Source: Posidonia oceanica
Lineage: Eukaryota; Streptophyta; Magnoliopsida; Alismatales; Posidoniaceae
Assembly: GCA_037176725.1 (NCBI GenBank)
Contig: JAZBRS010000011.1
Coordinates: 2,728,001 to 2,792,000, forward strand
Direction: 5' to 3'
DNA length: 64,000 nt
Shown one piece after another: positions 23,590-34,201 of the stretch. A program made the position numbers and the translations under genes. A model generated the notes under the pieces. It did not search any database and had not been told where the DNA came from. It saw only the letters and a list, made by a program, of their open reading frames with translations. Position 1 is the stretch's first letter. The number at the start of each line of letters is the position of its first letter.

Positions 23590-24450
23590 TGACCAATCAA
23601 ACTCTAGAGAAGAAGCAAGCTTCAGCGGGTTCTGCAACGTTTCTTATATCGAAGCTTGCCTTTGTCGAGAAATCCATGCAATGGCCATTGACACACTTAA
23701 GGAATGCACGCATTGTAATGGGAAAGACCCAATCAAGGTTTGATTGCCTTTGTCAAGAGGGAAGCTTGCATATTGTCTTGCATTGTCGTACATGGATGTG
23801 CGACCGCTCCCAAGGAAAATTACCAAGCAATGGTCATCCAAGTGCCCCCATTGGAACACCATTGTGCATAAACAGATGTCGAAAAGTCCCAACCAATAGT
23901 TGCACGAGGTCATGTGTTGCTTCTCCTTCCATTGGTCGTGTACAAAATGCCTATAGGTGTCGCTATGATTCCTATTGCACCACCTTATGTCCTCCTACTC
24001 ATTTCCACCTTGCCATATTGTTACGAGCGCATCCTCTAATTCCACCTCCATGTCCTCAATATGCAAAGATCGCGGTATGAAGAGTTGAGAAAGATTGTCG
24101 GTAATAGAGCTGCATTTTCTGGAACTGTGATGTGCCGATGAAACGCGAGTGCTTGTATTCATCAGAACATCACGGAAGCTTCTCTTGTCATTCACCATGG
24201 CCCTTCCCTGAACGGAAACATTGCATCTCACTTGGATATGTCATCTATGGCGTACATCTCACTTCATGATGGCCTACTCCACCACATTTCTGGCAAACCC
24301 ATGCATTCCTACACCCTTTCTGCGAATATCCACATCCAAAACACTTGAGACACATATCCTTACCCACAAGCGCATCCTCCTCCTCACCAGAAAGCCACCG
24401 ACGTGCTTGGCCAACTCTCCAACCACCCACCACTTCCCACTCTCCTGATC
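23590..24450 (-). pseudogene. LINE A ORF1, zinc-knuckle part
   Basis: At 24,433-24,245 the minus strand reads CLKCFGCGYSQKGC and then VCQKCGGVGHHEVRC, a double cysteine motif ending in a CCHC knuckle (C-x2-C-x4-H-x4-C). Such knuckles are typical of plant L1 ORF1 proteins. Downstream frames to about 23,640 are compatible with the following ORF1 domain but broken. Confidence 0.6.
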
Positions 24451-24729
24451 ACCTGATGTCTCCCATCCCCATACTTACACCTTATTGTCAAATAAAATTC
24501 AACCCCCCAAATTGAAACATCATTCCATGAAGTACATGCAGTAAAATTTTGTGTTCAAATTGTCATAAGCCCCTTATCTTGCGGTCAATTTGGTATTCAC
24601 AAAAAATTCAGCTGTCAAAAATTAAACAATTTAATTGAAAGGCAAAATGTAACATACAAGGTCTAACTAGTCCATAATAACCTGAGGCCCACTACCCACA
24701 CCTAAAATGCTAAAGCTGGATTTGGAATG

Positions 24730-24867
24730 TGTTAAATGGATCCTTATATGGATCTTTGGGGTATCCATTTATTAGGTTTCTTATAGATTAAGTATGTGTT
24801 CTCCTATATATAAGACATTATACTTCTTTGTTAACATATAATATAGAATTCTCCTTTTTCCTCAACA
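24730..24867 (+). repeat. 5' LTR of Copia 1
   Basis: This 138-bp LTR begins TGTTAAATGGATCC and ends CCTCAACA. It contains the TATA-like CCTATATATAAGACATT. Confidence 0.88.
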
Positions 24868-25328
24868 TGGTATCTAGAGCATAGGTCCAAAAACAAAAAC
24901 CATAACCCACCTCTTCCTTCTCCTTCCCTCACGCCACCGCCGAAGCTAGTAACAGCAGCTGTCGCTGCCGAAGCCAGCAGCAGCAGCCGGCGCCATCACC
25001 AACAGCGACAATAGTCCAGCCACCCGCCAGCACCTTCTCTCACTCCGGACGCCTCGTCTCAACCCGCAGGTCCTTCCTTTTCCCTCCGACAGCTCCTGCA
25101 GCCCTTGCCGTCAATTGGGCATGTGTTTTTAGGTTGTCATATCTCTTTTCTCCATAGATCTATGCTGTGTGGGCATCTTTGTGGTGTGTATGTGCCAGGA
25201 CAGCCCTATTATACTGTTTTTATTTGCTGATCTGATGTGATCAGATCGTGTTCTTCGATTGCTGTTGTGTTTCTACATTGATTTGTCAGGTTTGGTTCTA
25301 CCTCTTTGTGTACTCCAGCTCTTGTTCT

Positions 25329-27363
25329 ATGGCCTCCTCTTCATTCTCCAACCCTCAAGACATGTGGATTCGTCACTTGAGTGGTACTTCTGTGGAATTG
25401 AATGGTAAAAATTATCTACTTTGGTCAAAATCCTTTCTAAGTTTTCTTTGGTGCATATCGGAAAATTTGACATATTACTCATGATCCCCTGATGTTAAAG
25501 ATCCATCATATGATGACTGGTTTGCAAATGATTGTGAGGTGATTGCCTTACTTGTGGATAGTATGGAAGAGCCAATAGCTCGTGGCATTATGATACTCAA
25601 TCCAGCAAAGAAAATATGGGACACATTGAAGAACACCTATGAACATGGAAAGAGTATCTCCCATGTAGCAAAGATTTATGAGCAGATATTTACATTGCAA
25701 CAAGGAGATCAGACTGTTTACGAGTTGTATAGGACTCTGTTGGATGAGTTGGAGGTTTATATGATATTATTAAGATGCGTGACTATCATAAAGAACTTGC
25801 AGTGGCCAAATTCTTGTGTGCTCTCAAACCAGAAATCACATCTCAGATCCGTAGCCAGATCCTTGGTGGCGACACTGTACCTTCGTTGTCGACGACTCTA
25901 ACCCGAGTACTACGTATCACCACCGGTGCTCTGACATCATACACAGATCAGTCTACCTTATTCGGTAGTGGTCGTGGCCATAGTCATGGTCGAGGCCATG
26001 GACGTGATTCAAATGGAGGACATAGTGCGAGTCGTAGCAACCGTAAATGTGAACATTGTGGCCATACTAATCATGCATCTGAAAAAAATTAGGACAAATT
26101 CAACAGGCCTGAGTGGACACAGCATACTACTACTTCTTCTGCTCCTTCACCAGACTCTACAGTTGCGACAGAGAAAGTGACCATTACTCAGGAGAAATAT
26201 GACCAATTACTTCAATCCTCTACAGCTTCAACCACCACTCATGCCACTTCATCAGGTATGCCAGCACTGTTCACGTCTTCTGGTGGAAACTGATTGTGGA
26301 TTCAAGTGCGTCAAAACACATGTCCAATTCAAAACAGCTATTTTCTTCCGTGTCATATTCTACTACTATACCACCTGTGACCGTTGCTAATGGAGCTTGC
26401 TCTACTGTCTCTAATCAAGGAGAGGTCTCCCAGATAATTTAATCCTTCGTGATGTTCTTTATGTCCCAAACTTCCCTATTAACCTTTTATCTGTCATTGA
26501 GATTACAAAAAAGCTTCCATGTGTCATAATCTTTTTCCCTTCTTATGTTCTATTCAGGACGTGCAGACTAGGAGGCAGATTGGTTCAGATCCTGAAGGGG
26601 GTGGCCTGTATCGTCTCCAAAGCAAATGCCATACAACTATTTCTACTTATACATCTATATCTACTAAGCAGCTTTACTTATGGCATTGTCGCTTGGAACA
26701 TCCTTCCATGGATCGACTAAAGAGTATCTTACCTATTTCATCATCTTGTAGTCCTTTTTATTGTGAATTGTGTCAACTTGGGAAACACACATAGTCCTCT
26801 TATCCATCTCAACAGTAAAAATAAACTGATGTCCCTCTAGAGCTTGTTCATTTAGATGTTTGGGGACCATGTCACATTGCGTCTATGTCTAGGTTTCGTT
26901 ATTTTGTTGTTTTTATTTATGACTTCTCTCCGATGACTAAGTTTTTGATATTATAAAAAGCTTTGTCAACGAAATTAAAACACAATTTTCTGAACCATCG
27001 TGCATTTTTCGTACTGATAATGCCCTTGAATATGTGCAACGTGATGTCTATGTACTTTGTGAATTTCAAGGGATTATCCACCAGACTTCGTGTCCTCAAA
27101 CATCTCACTAGAATGGTGTTACTGAACGCAAACTTCGTCATCAACAACATATCACCCGGACTCTCATGACATAGATGAAGGTACCAAAATCTCCATGGAC
27201 GGAAGCAGTACTCATTGCCTGTCATCTTGTCAACAAAATGCCTTCCTCTATTCATGGTCAGGTTCCTTATTGTCATCTATTTCCTCAGAAACCGTTGTTT
27301 CCTCTTCCTCCTAAACTTTTTGGCTGTTTGTGTTTTGTCCAGGACACTCCTCCTAATCTCGAC
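25329..27363 (+). pseudogene. Copia 1 gag, protease, integrase (5' half)
   Basis: Gag begins at the ATG of MASSSFSNPQDMWIRHLSG and contains LNGKNYLLWSKSF. The nucleocapsid knuckle reads CEHCGHTNHASEKN, with the last cysteine lost. The protease active site is DSSASKHMS (normally DSGAS). The GAG-pre-integrase region has LYLWHCRLEHPSMDRL, and the integrase follows to CFVQDTPPNLD at 27,363, where the hAT insertion cuts it. Several stops and frameshifts occur. Confidence 0.88.
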
Positions 27364-27881
27364 CATAGAATTAAATATCGGTTTCATGTCGGACTTCGGT
27401 CCGACAAAAACAGGAAATGTGTCGAACATCTATCGAAATATCAGTGGAAACGTGGTAAATTTACGGAAGTCCATGAAAATAGTCAAACTCTGAATTTTGA
27501 TTTGAAACTCTAGAATAAGCTAAAATAAGCAATAATCTACATCTAAAACTACTTAGATCAATTTTTCTAAAGTGTATCACATTAAAATACGCTACATAAA
27601 CTTAATACAAATATCCTAAAGCATAAATAATACCTAAAATACTTAATAAATGTATAAATCATACATAAAAAATTTTAGTATATGTTTAAAACAAATAGTT
27701 CTCACAACATTTAATATGGAAAGAAAGTAGAGTTGAGAGAATAGTTAAGTGATGTGGAGTCTGATTGAGGATCATCTCAGATGTTGCCACTTCGCAGAGT
27801 CCATGGGTGTCTCGCTAATTTTATAGAATTATAGATTTTATAGAATTATTAGGTTAGATCTATGTATTATTAGATTAAATA

Positions 27882-28026
27882 TGTTAGAGTAAATGAATTC
27901 TTATATGGATCTTTGTGTTATCCATTTATTAAGTTACTTGTGGTTTAAGTAAATGTTCTCCTATATATAGGAGATTGTAATCCTTTGTTATTATGAATAA
28001 TATAGTATTCTCTTCTTATCTTAATA
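27882..28026 (+). repeat. 5' LTR of the SAHH-carrying element
   Basis: It starts TGTTAGAGTAAATG and ends TTATCTTAATA. It contains CCTATATATAGGAGATTG, the same TATA core as in the 4,365 element. Confidence 0.88.
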
Positions 28027-28333
28027 TAGTATCAGACCCTAGGGTTTAAAAGAGAGAAAGAGCAACAACAACTACCGCCGTCGCCGCCGACAAACCGTCG
28101 TCGTAGCACCACCATCGACGGCGGCAGACCCACGGAAAAATCTCCTCTTTCTTCTCCCTCGTCCCCAGGTCGACAACATCCTCGTCTGTGTCGACTGCGT
28201 CATCCTCCTCCACCACCCGTCCAGGAGGAAGCTCTTGTCTGTGTCGACAGTAGGGGGAGATGTGAAGGAGAACGCCGACGGGTCTAGATCGCCGTGTGGG
28301 TTATTAAGCCTCCCCTTGTCATCTACGTCTGTC

Positions 28334-28468
28334 GATGCTGGCCGGATCTGGCAACTTCCCAGTCTTCTCGTACTCCTCCTCGGTCTTCACTCCCTCATGG
28401 ATCAAGAGCGCGGCATCACCACCGTCATCCACGATCAAGTCTAGGCCTCCAACCTCTCCCCAGTCCAT
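28334..28468 (-). pseudogene. Captured S-adenosylhomocysteine hydrolase (SAHH) exon fragment
   Basis: The minus strand reads MDWGEVGGLDLIVDDGGDAA, then LLIHEGVKTEEEYEKTG and KLPDPASID. This matches the highly conserved plant AdoHcy hydrolase segment (WGxGGGPDLIVDDGGDxTLLIHEGVKAEEEFEKxGxxPDPxS). SAHH removes S-adenosylhomocysteine and so sustains cellular methylation. About 45 residues are present, open in frame but without the catalytic remainder, and they are antisense to the retroelement. Frames on either side are low-complexity and unrelated to SAHH. I infer transduction or template switching of a host transcript. Confidence 0.88.
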
Positions 28469-28740
28469 ACTGCCTCTTCTCTTGCGTCGACGTCCACCGC
28501 ACTCGTCTCCCATGTCTCCACCACCGGCCTTATTTTTCTTCTCCAGTTTCCTACGCCGTCGGCCCTCCTTTTCTACTTTCCTCCCTGCAACATCGTCCCT
28601 TTCTTCCTTTTTCCTATGCTGCCGGCCTTGTGTGCTCCCGTCGTCTCCTCCGCCGTCTTTCACAGGCGTCACCGGCCCCCCCACCACCTACGGCTGCTCC
28701 TCTTTTCTCTATCGACATCTCCTCTCCAGCCGCTGGCCAT

Positions 28741-28930
28741 CCAACAAAAAAAAAGGGGAGGAAGAAAAAAGCAACAGTGGGGAGGGAGAAGAGAGAAAAT
28801 GAAAGAAGAAGAAGAAGAAAAAAAGGGAGAAGAGAGAACGTGGGTAAAAAAAAAAAAGTGGGGGGAGAAGAGGGAATGTGAGAGGAGAAAGAAAAAGAAA
28901 AAAAAAAGAAAAAAAGAAAAGGAGAAGAAT
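28741..28930 (+). repeat. Purine-only tract, 190 bp
   Basis: This segment is almost entirely A and G on the plus strand, with runs of GAA and AAAAAAG. It follows the captured fragment inside the non-autonomous LTR element. It could be expanded poly-purine sequence. Open frames through it have no meaning as proteins. Confidence 0.8.
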
Positions 28931-29070
28931 GAAGTTAAAAGATTTATTTGGTTATTTGCGTTTCAGTCTAATATCTTTTGAAATTGCAAAATTTATAAAA
29001 ACGACCTTTAAGTTTATAATTTACAGGAAAATTCAAAACTTTCGTGATTTACTACTACCTATCTCTATTT

Positions 29071-29465
29071 GTGTGTGGTCACGTGTTGTCCACGTTTCTC
29101 TTGTGCCTTCGGATCGTTTTTGGAAGGTTGATTGTACCGATTTGTTATCATTTGTCGACAAATCTGGGTCGTTTGTGTGTGGTCACGTGTTGTCTACGTT
29201 TCTCTTGTGCCTTCAGATCGTTTTCGGAAGGTTGATTGTGCCGATTTGTTGTCATTTGTCTACAAATCTGGTTTGTTTGTGTGTGGTCACATGCTGTCCA
29301 CGTTTCTCTTGTGCCTTCAAATCGTGATGGTGTGTTTGGAAAGTTGATTGTACCGATTTATTGTAGTTTGTCTACAAATCTGGTTCATTTGTGCGTAGTC
29401 ACGTACTGTCCACGTTTCTCTTATGCGTCCGGATCATGATGATGTGTTCGAAAGATTGATTGTGT
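29071..29465 (+). repeat. 104-bp tandem repeats with G-box, about 3.7 copies
   Basis: Units start at 29,071, 29,175, 29,279 and 29,391. Each has GTGTGTGGTCACGTGTTGTC or a close variant, followed by CACGTTTCTCTTGTGCCTTC and TTGATTGTACCGATTTGTT. The third unit has an 8-bp insertion. The CACGTG core is intact in the first two units and altered in the last two (CACATG, CACGTA). A single related copy lies in the leader of Copia 2 at about 37,020-37,120. Confidence 0.88.
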
Positions 29466-29673
29466 CTGTCTGCTGCTGTTACTTCTGCTACAGCAACTAC
29501 TACTGTCATCTACCTGTCCGTTGCTGCTACAGCAACTATTACTACCTGTCTATCTACTGGCTGCCTACCTTTTGCTGTTACTTCTGCTACAGCAGCTACT
29601 ACTACTGTCATTCCTTCTAAATTATGTAGCTTTGTATTGTTACAAGCTGGAGATGTTACAGCTTGATAGGGAG

Positions 29674-29814
29674 TGCTAGAGTAAATGGATCCTTATATGG
29701 ATCTTTGTGTTATCCATTTATTAAGTTACTTGTGGGCTAAGTGTTCTCCTATATATAGGAGATTGTAATCCTTTGTTATTATGAATAATATAGTATTCTC
29801 TTCTTATCTCAATA
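29674..29814 (+). repeat. 3' LTR of the SAHH-carrying element
   Basis: It starts TGCTAGAGTAAATGG and ends CTTATCTCAATA. It differs from the 5' LTR at a handful of positions and by short indels. Confidence 0.88.
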
Positions 29815-30161
29815 AAATATATGTATTATTAGGTTAGATTTATGTAATATCAAGTAATTAACGTCAAAACACACAAAAAACATGAAAAAACCTAAGACCT
29901 ATGTTTTATTAGGTTAAATCTATGTAAAATGCAGAAATACCAATAGCAAGCAGCAACCAGTTAAAAAAATGTAGAGTTTCGTCCGTATCGGTGACCTTAA
30001 AGGGCATGTCAACCGACATTGGTCGACATGATGAAACGAGTCGATGTTTGCCACCGAAATCCAATATATCGCGACAGACGTATGTATGTCGTGTCGCCTA
30101 ACTAGCAAACCGACACATGTTGACGATATTTCGCCGACAAGTATCAATGTTTGGTTCTATG

Positions 30162-32025
30162 ATCTCGACAAACTTTCATCATGTTCCAATCGAAGCACGT
30201 TTGTTGGGTATTCTCGCACCTAAAAAGGATATCGGTGTTTTGATCCAATGAGTAGAAAATATTATCTCTCCGCGAATGTCACATTCTTTGAGGACACTCC
30301 ATTTTCTCCTGTATCTACTACTGATTTATTAGTCCTTTTGCCTCCAATCCCTTTTTTTGATGATGAGGTTGGTACATCCTCTTTAGTTGTTCCTCCTAAC
30401 AAACCACTGAGGTCTACACTAGGCAAAGGTGATGTACGCAAGCTACCCTTGGAGTTACCAACCATCCATCCTCAGATGTAGATTCAAATACTACCTCTTC
30501 TCCTGTTGTTGCTCCTAATCTTGATATTCCCATTGCACATAGGAAAGGTACTCACTCTACTACTCATCCCTTGTCCCACTTTGTCTCATATATTAACTTC
30601 ACCCTATGTACCGAACATTTTCTTTGTCGTTGTCTTTTATTTCTATACCCAAGAATCACCAGGCCGTGTGTATCTGAATGGAGACAGGCAATGGATGACG
30701 AAATGTCAACCCTACAGTCTCGTGGGACATGAGACCTTGTTGTTGTACCTCATGATGTACAAATAGTAAGTTGTCGTTGAGTGTTTACTGTCAAGTACAA
30801 ACCTGATAGTACCATTGACAAATACAAGACTCGTCTTGTTACTCGTGGCTTTACATAGACTTATGGGATTGATTACTTTGAGACCTTCTCTCTAATTGCT
30901 TGTCTCAACTCCATCAGAATTCTATTTTCTCTAGCTGTAAATCAAAGATGGCTTCTGTATCAACTAGATGTGAAAAATGCATTTCTTTATGGTAACTTAT
31001 AAGAACAAGAGTAGATGGAGCAACCTCTAGGGTATGTTGCTTAAGGAAAGACTCGAATTTGCAAATTGAAGAAGGCCACATATGGTCTCAAGCAAAGCCC
31101 ATGTGCATGGTTCACAAAATTTAACAAAGTTGTTGAACAGGGGTTCAAGATGTGTAATGCAAATCATCCATATAAGGCAGACAATCAAAGGTTGTGTGAT
31201 TCTAGATGTTTATGTTGATGATATCCTACTGATTGGAAGTGACAACGCAGGAATTGAAGAGAGTAGAACATTCCTAAAGAAACATTTTGTCACTAAAGAC
31301 TTTGGTCGTTCTCAGTATTTCTTAGGCATTGAGATTGCCCATGCAAGGGACAGAATAGCGTTGTTCCAGAGGAAATATGTACTTGATCTGCTCCAAGAGA
31401 ATGCTAGGCTACAAACCAGAGAATGCTTCCACGAATCCTAATCTTGACCTCTAGAATGAATCATCTGAATTATTTGAAGACACAAGGAGGTACAGGCGAC
31501 TGATATCTCACTATGACACGACCAGATGTCAGCTAGTTTATGCATAAACCTAGATGAGTTCATTGGAAAGCTTCCTTGCACATATTGGCTTACTTGAAAA
31601 GTGCTCCACTCTACAGGTGTCATGGACATACTAAAGTTGTTGGATACTTAGATTATGCTAGAGACAAAGATAGGAAGTCCAAGAGCAATAAACAAAATGT
31701 AGTGTCCTGATCTAGAGCATATAAAGCTATGGCTTATACAGTTTGTGAGATGATATGGATAAAATCCTTTTTGACAGAGATTGGATTTCCTTTAAATGAG
31801 TCCATGCACTACGACAATCAAGCTGTTATTTATATAGCCAGCAATCTAGCATTTCATGAGAGAACCAAGCATATCGAGGTGGATTGTCACTTTGTGAGAA
31901 ACGCAATCCTCAGTGGACAGATCACAACTCATCTTCCTCCACTCAACTTGTAGATGTGTTTATCAAAGATGTGTTTACCAGTCTATATAACAAGATGAGC
32001 ATGGTTGATTTGTATGCTCTAACTT
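30162..32025 (+). pseudogene. Copia 1 integrase end, RT and RNase H (3' half)
   Basis: The frame resumes after the hAT duplication with LDKLSSCSNRSTFVGYSRT and FDPMSRKYYLSANVTFFED. Reverse transcriptase has LYQLDVKNAFLYG (about 30,950-30,990) and the catalytic YVDDILLIGSD at about 31,210. RNase H remnants include WIKSFLTEIGFPLNESMHYD and [14 protein letters not shown] near 31,860. Stops interrupt every domain. Confidence 0.87.
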
Positions 32026-32034
32026 GGGGGGAAG

Positions 32035-32176
32035 TGTTAGAATAAATAAATCCTTATATGAATCTTTGAAGTATCCGTTTACTAGGTTCTTATAGGTTAA
32101 GTAGGTGTTCTCCTATATATAGGACATTGTACTTCTTTGTTAACACATAATATAGAATTCTCCTTTTTCCTTAGCA
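32035..32176 (+). repeat. 3' LTR of Copia 1
   Basis: This 142-bp LTR begins TGTTAGAATAAATAAATCC and ends CCTTAGCA. It follows the purine tract TTGGGGGGAAG. Confidence 0.87.
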
Positions 32177-32181
32177 AAATG

Positions 32182-33119
32182 GTAGTATATTCTTCTTTTA
32201 TTTAGTGTATTCACTTTTCTCTAGGCAATGTGAAACTAAATTTGGAATGTTATAATTTCCCCTACTTGAACAACCAAGGTCCTCATCATTTGAGTGTCCA
32301 CACATAACCACACAATGTGGCCCCACCTTACTTAGAGAAAACAAATGAGTTGGACAAACTACCAACGCAACTTCAACGTAAGCATTTTAGGCCTTCTTGG
32401 TGGCTTTGAGTTAATTATGAGCATGTTGGGCCTAAGATTTTACACACAGCAAAACTCCAAATTGATGAAAACAAAGTAGATTGTAGATCATGTTGATGGA
32501 TTAATTGGTGGAATAATTAGAAAAATATTTTTAATATAAGAAAATCAGGTTCCTTCATAGCCAAGATGGTTGTAGGAGTAAGAGTGCTACTTTTATACAA
32601 GTATATCTACTATTTTTGTAGAATTGTATATGAATTGAAAAACGATATGTTATATCCATCTATGTTGGATATATGAGAATTAGGGTGTATCTTGTTATTG
32701 ATTGTTTTGCTCTTCAGTGACAAAACAAATTTATATTGCCTTTGGGATTCACATTGTGCTTTAACAAGATTAACCTCCATGAAGTTAAGAAAAAGAAAAA
32801 CCAACTTGCATTATGAGAAAAAATCAACCTTTCCCTGACCTGACACAGCCCCTACTGCCTTGATCTGGTGGTTCCCAATTTTCAGCTTAAAATAGTATAC
32901 AAAGAACAAGCTGGGACAAAACAAATCACATAAGGATAAACAAGTAATTTTTCCTAGTTATAGCTCATAAATGTAATTTTATCTATAAGTTTCAAGTTAT
33001 AAAGGACTATGCCTTTTTCTATTATCACAAATTCAGTACTTGATGGGCCAACTATAATACCAGGGAATCAACCACATTAGGTGAAAGACAATCATGACAA
33101 CAGTGAAAGGTCCTTTTGG
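32182..33119. other. Intron between Copia 1 and LINE B, no recognised element
   Basis: AT-rich intronic DNA without supported coding frames. At 33,130-33,180 there is a short GC-rich run with GGGCGGGGCGCCTGGGCGCC, next to the 3' end of a LINE fragment. Confidence 0.5.
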
Positions 33120-34070
33120 TCAATAATACCAAGGCGGTAAGCTAGGGCGGGGCGCCTGGGCGCCTATGCGACACCTACGCACCATAAATAAATTAAATAA
33201 AAAAGGAAACTCCAGATAAGAAATTTTATGAAAATCAGAAAAGAGGGAAAAAGCAGCATACAAAAGCCTTAACAAGATGATAAAGACAAACGGAACAAAA
33301 AAGAGAACAAAACAAAAACAACAAAGACTGCTGCCAAAGAGCAAAGGTAGCATCCTCAAAGTGCAAACAGAACATCAAGCCATGCTGCAATCAGTGCAAC
33401 CGTATCCACCTCAGACATAGAGAGAAGACAATCCAATCACACATCTAAGAATATCCTCCTTCCACTTCTGTTGGCCAGCATAGACTCCTTGAAAAATTCT
33501 ACGATTGCACTCCAACCATCAAACCCACCATATAGCATGAGGAAACATCTTCCGTACCACCTATCATTTGCCACCCATTCCCCTTCTATTCATCCACTGA
33601 TCCCAAAAACAATCAATATCAATATGCTCGCTAGTATGAGTCCCATAAGACGACTCCACCATCCTCTAATGGATGAGCATCCAAAAAACAAATGCCAGCA
33701 GTCCCCATCACACAAACAAAAACATCACCGGTTTGCAAAATGAATACCCATTCACTTTGAGGCCAGCTCCTCCACAACTCCACCATGCAGTCCAATGCCA
33801 CCTGATTGAATCTGGGTTGGCAGAGATTAAAAGGAACCATGGGATCCAGAAAGAGTGATGAGTGACACAAATTCTGGAATTTCTGTATCACGAAGATCCC
33901 TCCTAAATCGAACATCCCAAACAAGCCCTGTCTCGAACTGCACAAAGCACTCATATATCCTCACAGAAGGGCCAGCCACACAACGAAATAGAGTTGAAAA
34001 GAAGATCTTCATGCAATTATGCAATGATATATCCATTCTAAACTCAATCAAACACTAAAACATTGAAATA
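33120..34070 (-). mobile_element. LINE fragment B, 3' part of ORF2
   Basis: Minus-strand frames at 33,954-33,631 read QGLFGMFDLGGIFVIQKFQN, similar in layout to the LINE A segment LRDLRGISQIGKFLIL. They continue with WRSWPQSEWVFILQTGD and the terminal CFLDAHPLEDGGVVLWDS. This is the Cys/His-poor C-terminal domain of plant L1 ORF2. The endonuclease and polymerase regions are absent, so it is a 5'-truncated copy. Confidence 0.65.
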
Positions 34071-34201
34071 TACAAAAAAAAACAGCAAGATTTAAATAAA
34101 TGATAGGGATCCAATATATGGATGGGAGTTGAAATGCCCAGTTTGCTTATTATGCCTTGGCACCTTAGTAAGCACGATGCAGCTTATAAATTATATGTGA
34201 A

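Larger units (their letters stand above)
12930..24450 (-). mobile_element. L1-type LINE (LINE A), split by later insertions
   Basis: Minus-strand ORF1 and ORF2 remnants are spread over 11.5 kb because a 2.8-kb solo LTR (15,460-18,252) and an unclassified insert (about 21,200-23,580) lie inside. In transcription order the parts are a zinc knuckle (24.4-24.2 kb), the ORF1 C-terminus (ends about 19,490), endonuclease (19.43-18.76 kb), reverse transcriptase (about 15.45-14.1 kb) and C-terminal domain (to about 12,990). The poly(A) end is near 12,930 but is degraded. Multiple stops and frameshifts make it inactive. Confidence 0.8.
27882..29814 (+). mobile_element. Non-autonomous LTR retroelement with captured SAHH fragment, TSD AAATA
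   Basis: Two LTRs (145 and 141 bp), a primer binding site TAGTATCAGACC at 28,027, and a purine tract GATAGGGAG before the 3' LTR define the element. It is flanked by AAATA at 27,877-27,881 and 29,815-29,819. It lies inside the hAT element. It encodes no gag or pol. The interior holds, in order, a GCC-rich leader, an antisense AdoHcy hydrolase fragment, a 190-bp purine stretch, about four 104-bp tandem repeats, and a 3' segment rich in CTACTACTG shared with the element at 4,365. Confidence 0.9.
27364..30161. mobile_element. Non-autonomous hAT-like DNA transposon, TSD ATCTCGAC
   Basis: The element interrupts the Copia 1 integrase frame. It is flanked by a perfect 8-bp duplication ATCTCGAC (27,356-27,363 and 30,162-30,169), and the ends are inverted: CATAGAATTAAATATCGG on the left versus CATAGAACCAAACATTG on the reverse complement of the right. 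Eight-bp duplications and CA-starting ends fit hAT. Taking out the nested LTR element and one copy of its duplication leaves about 860 bp without a transposase. The left end contains the palindrome GTCGGACTTCGGTCCGAC. Related pieces lie at 1-256 and 35,484-35,971. Confidence 0.88.
24730..32176 (+). mobile_element. Ty1/Copia element 1, with nested insertion
   Basis: LTRs at both ends, a primer binding site TGGTATCTAGAGC at 24,868, and gag-protease-integrase-RT-RNase H order identify a Copia element. Removing the nested 2.8-kb hAT and one copy of its duplication gives about 4.64 kb, normal for Copia. Flanking pentamers are GAATG (24,725-24,729) and AAATG (32,177-32,181), one mismatch, so the duplication is aged. 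The element is antisense to MED13. Its LTR is clearly related to those of the two non-autonomous elements. Confidence 0.9.

Noticed and set aside
28294..28881. 195-residue plus-strand open frame rich in Pro, Ser and Arg
   Set aside because: It is the opposite-strand shadow of the leader and SAHH fragment and runs into the purine-only tract. The minus-strand SAHH reading is the meaningful one.
28616..28981. Lys/Glu/Arg-rich frames such as KKKKRKKEKEKN
   Set aside because: They come from the polypurine stretch and are low complexity. No protein function is implied.
33130..33180. GGGCGGGGCGCC-rich run as a possible structured RNA or CpG promoter
   Set aside because: It is about 50 bp, isolated, and adjacent to a LINE 3' end. 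No gene starts next to it.
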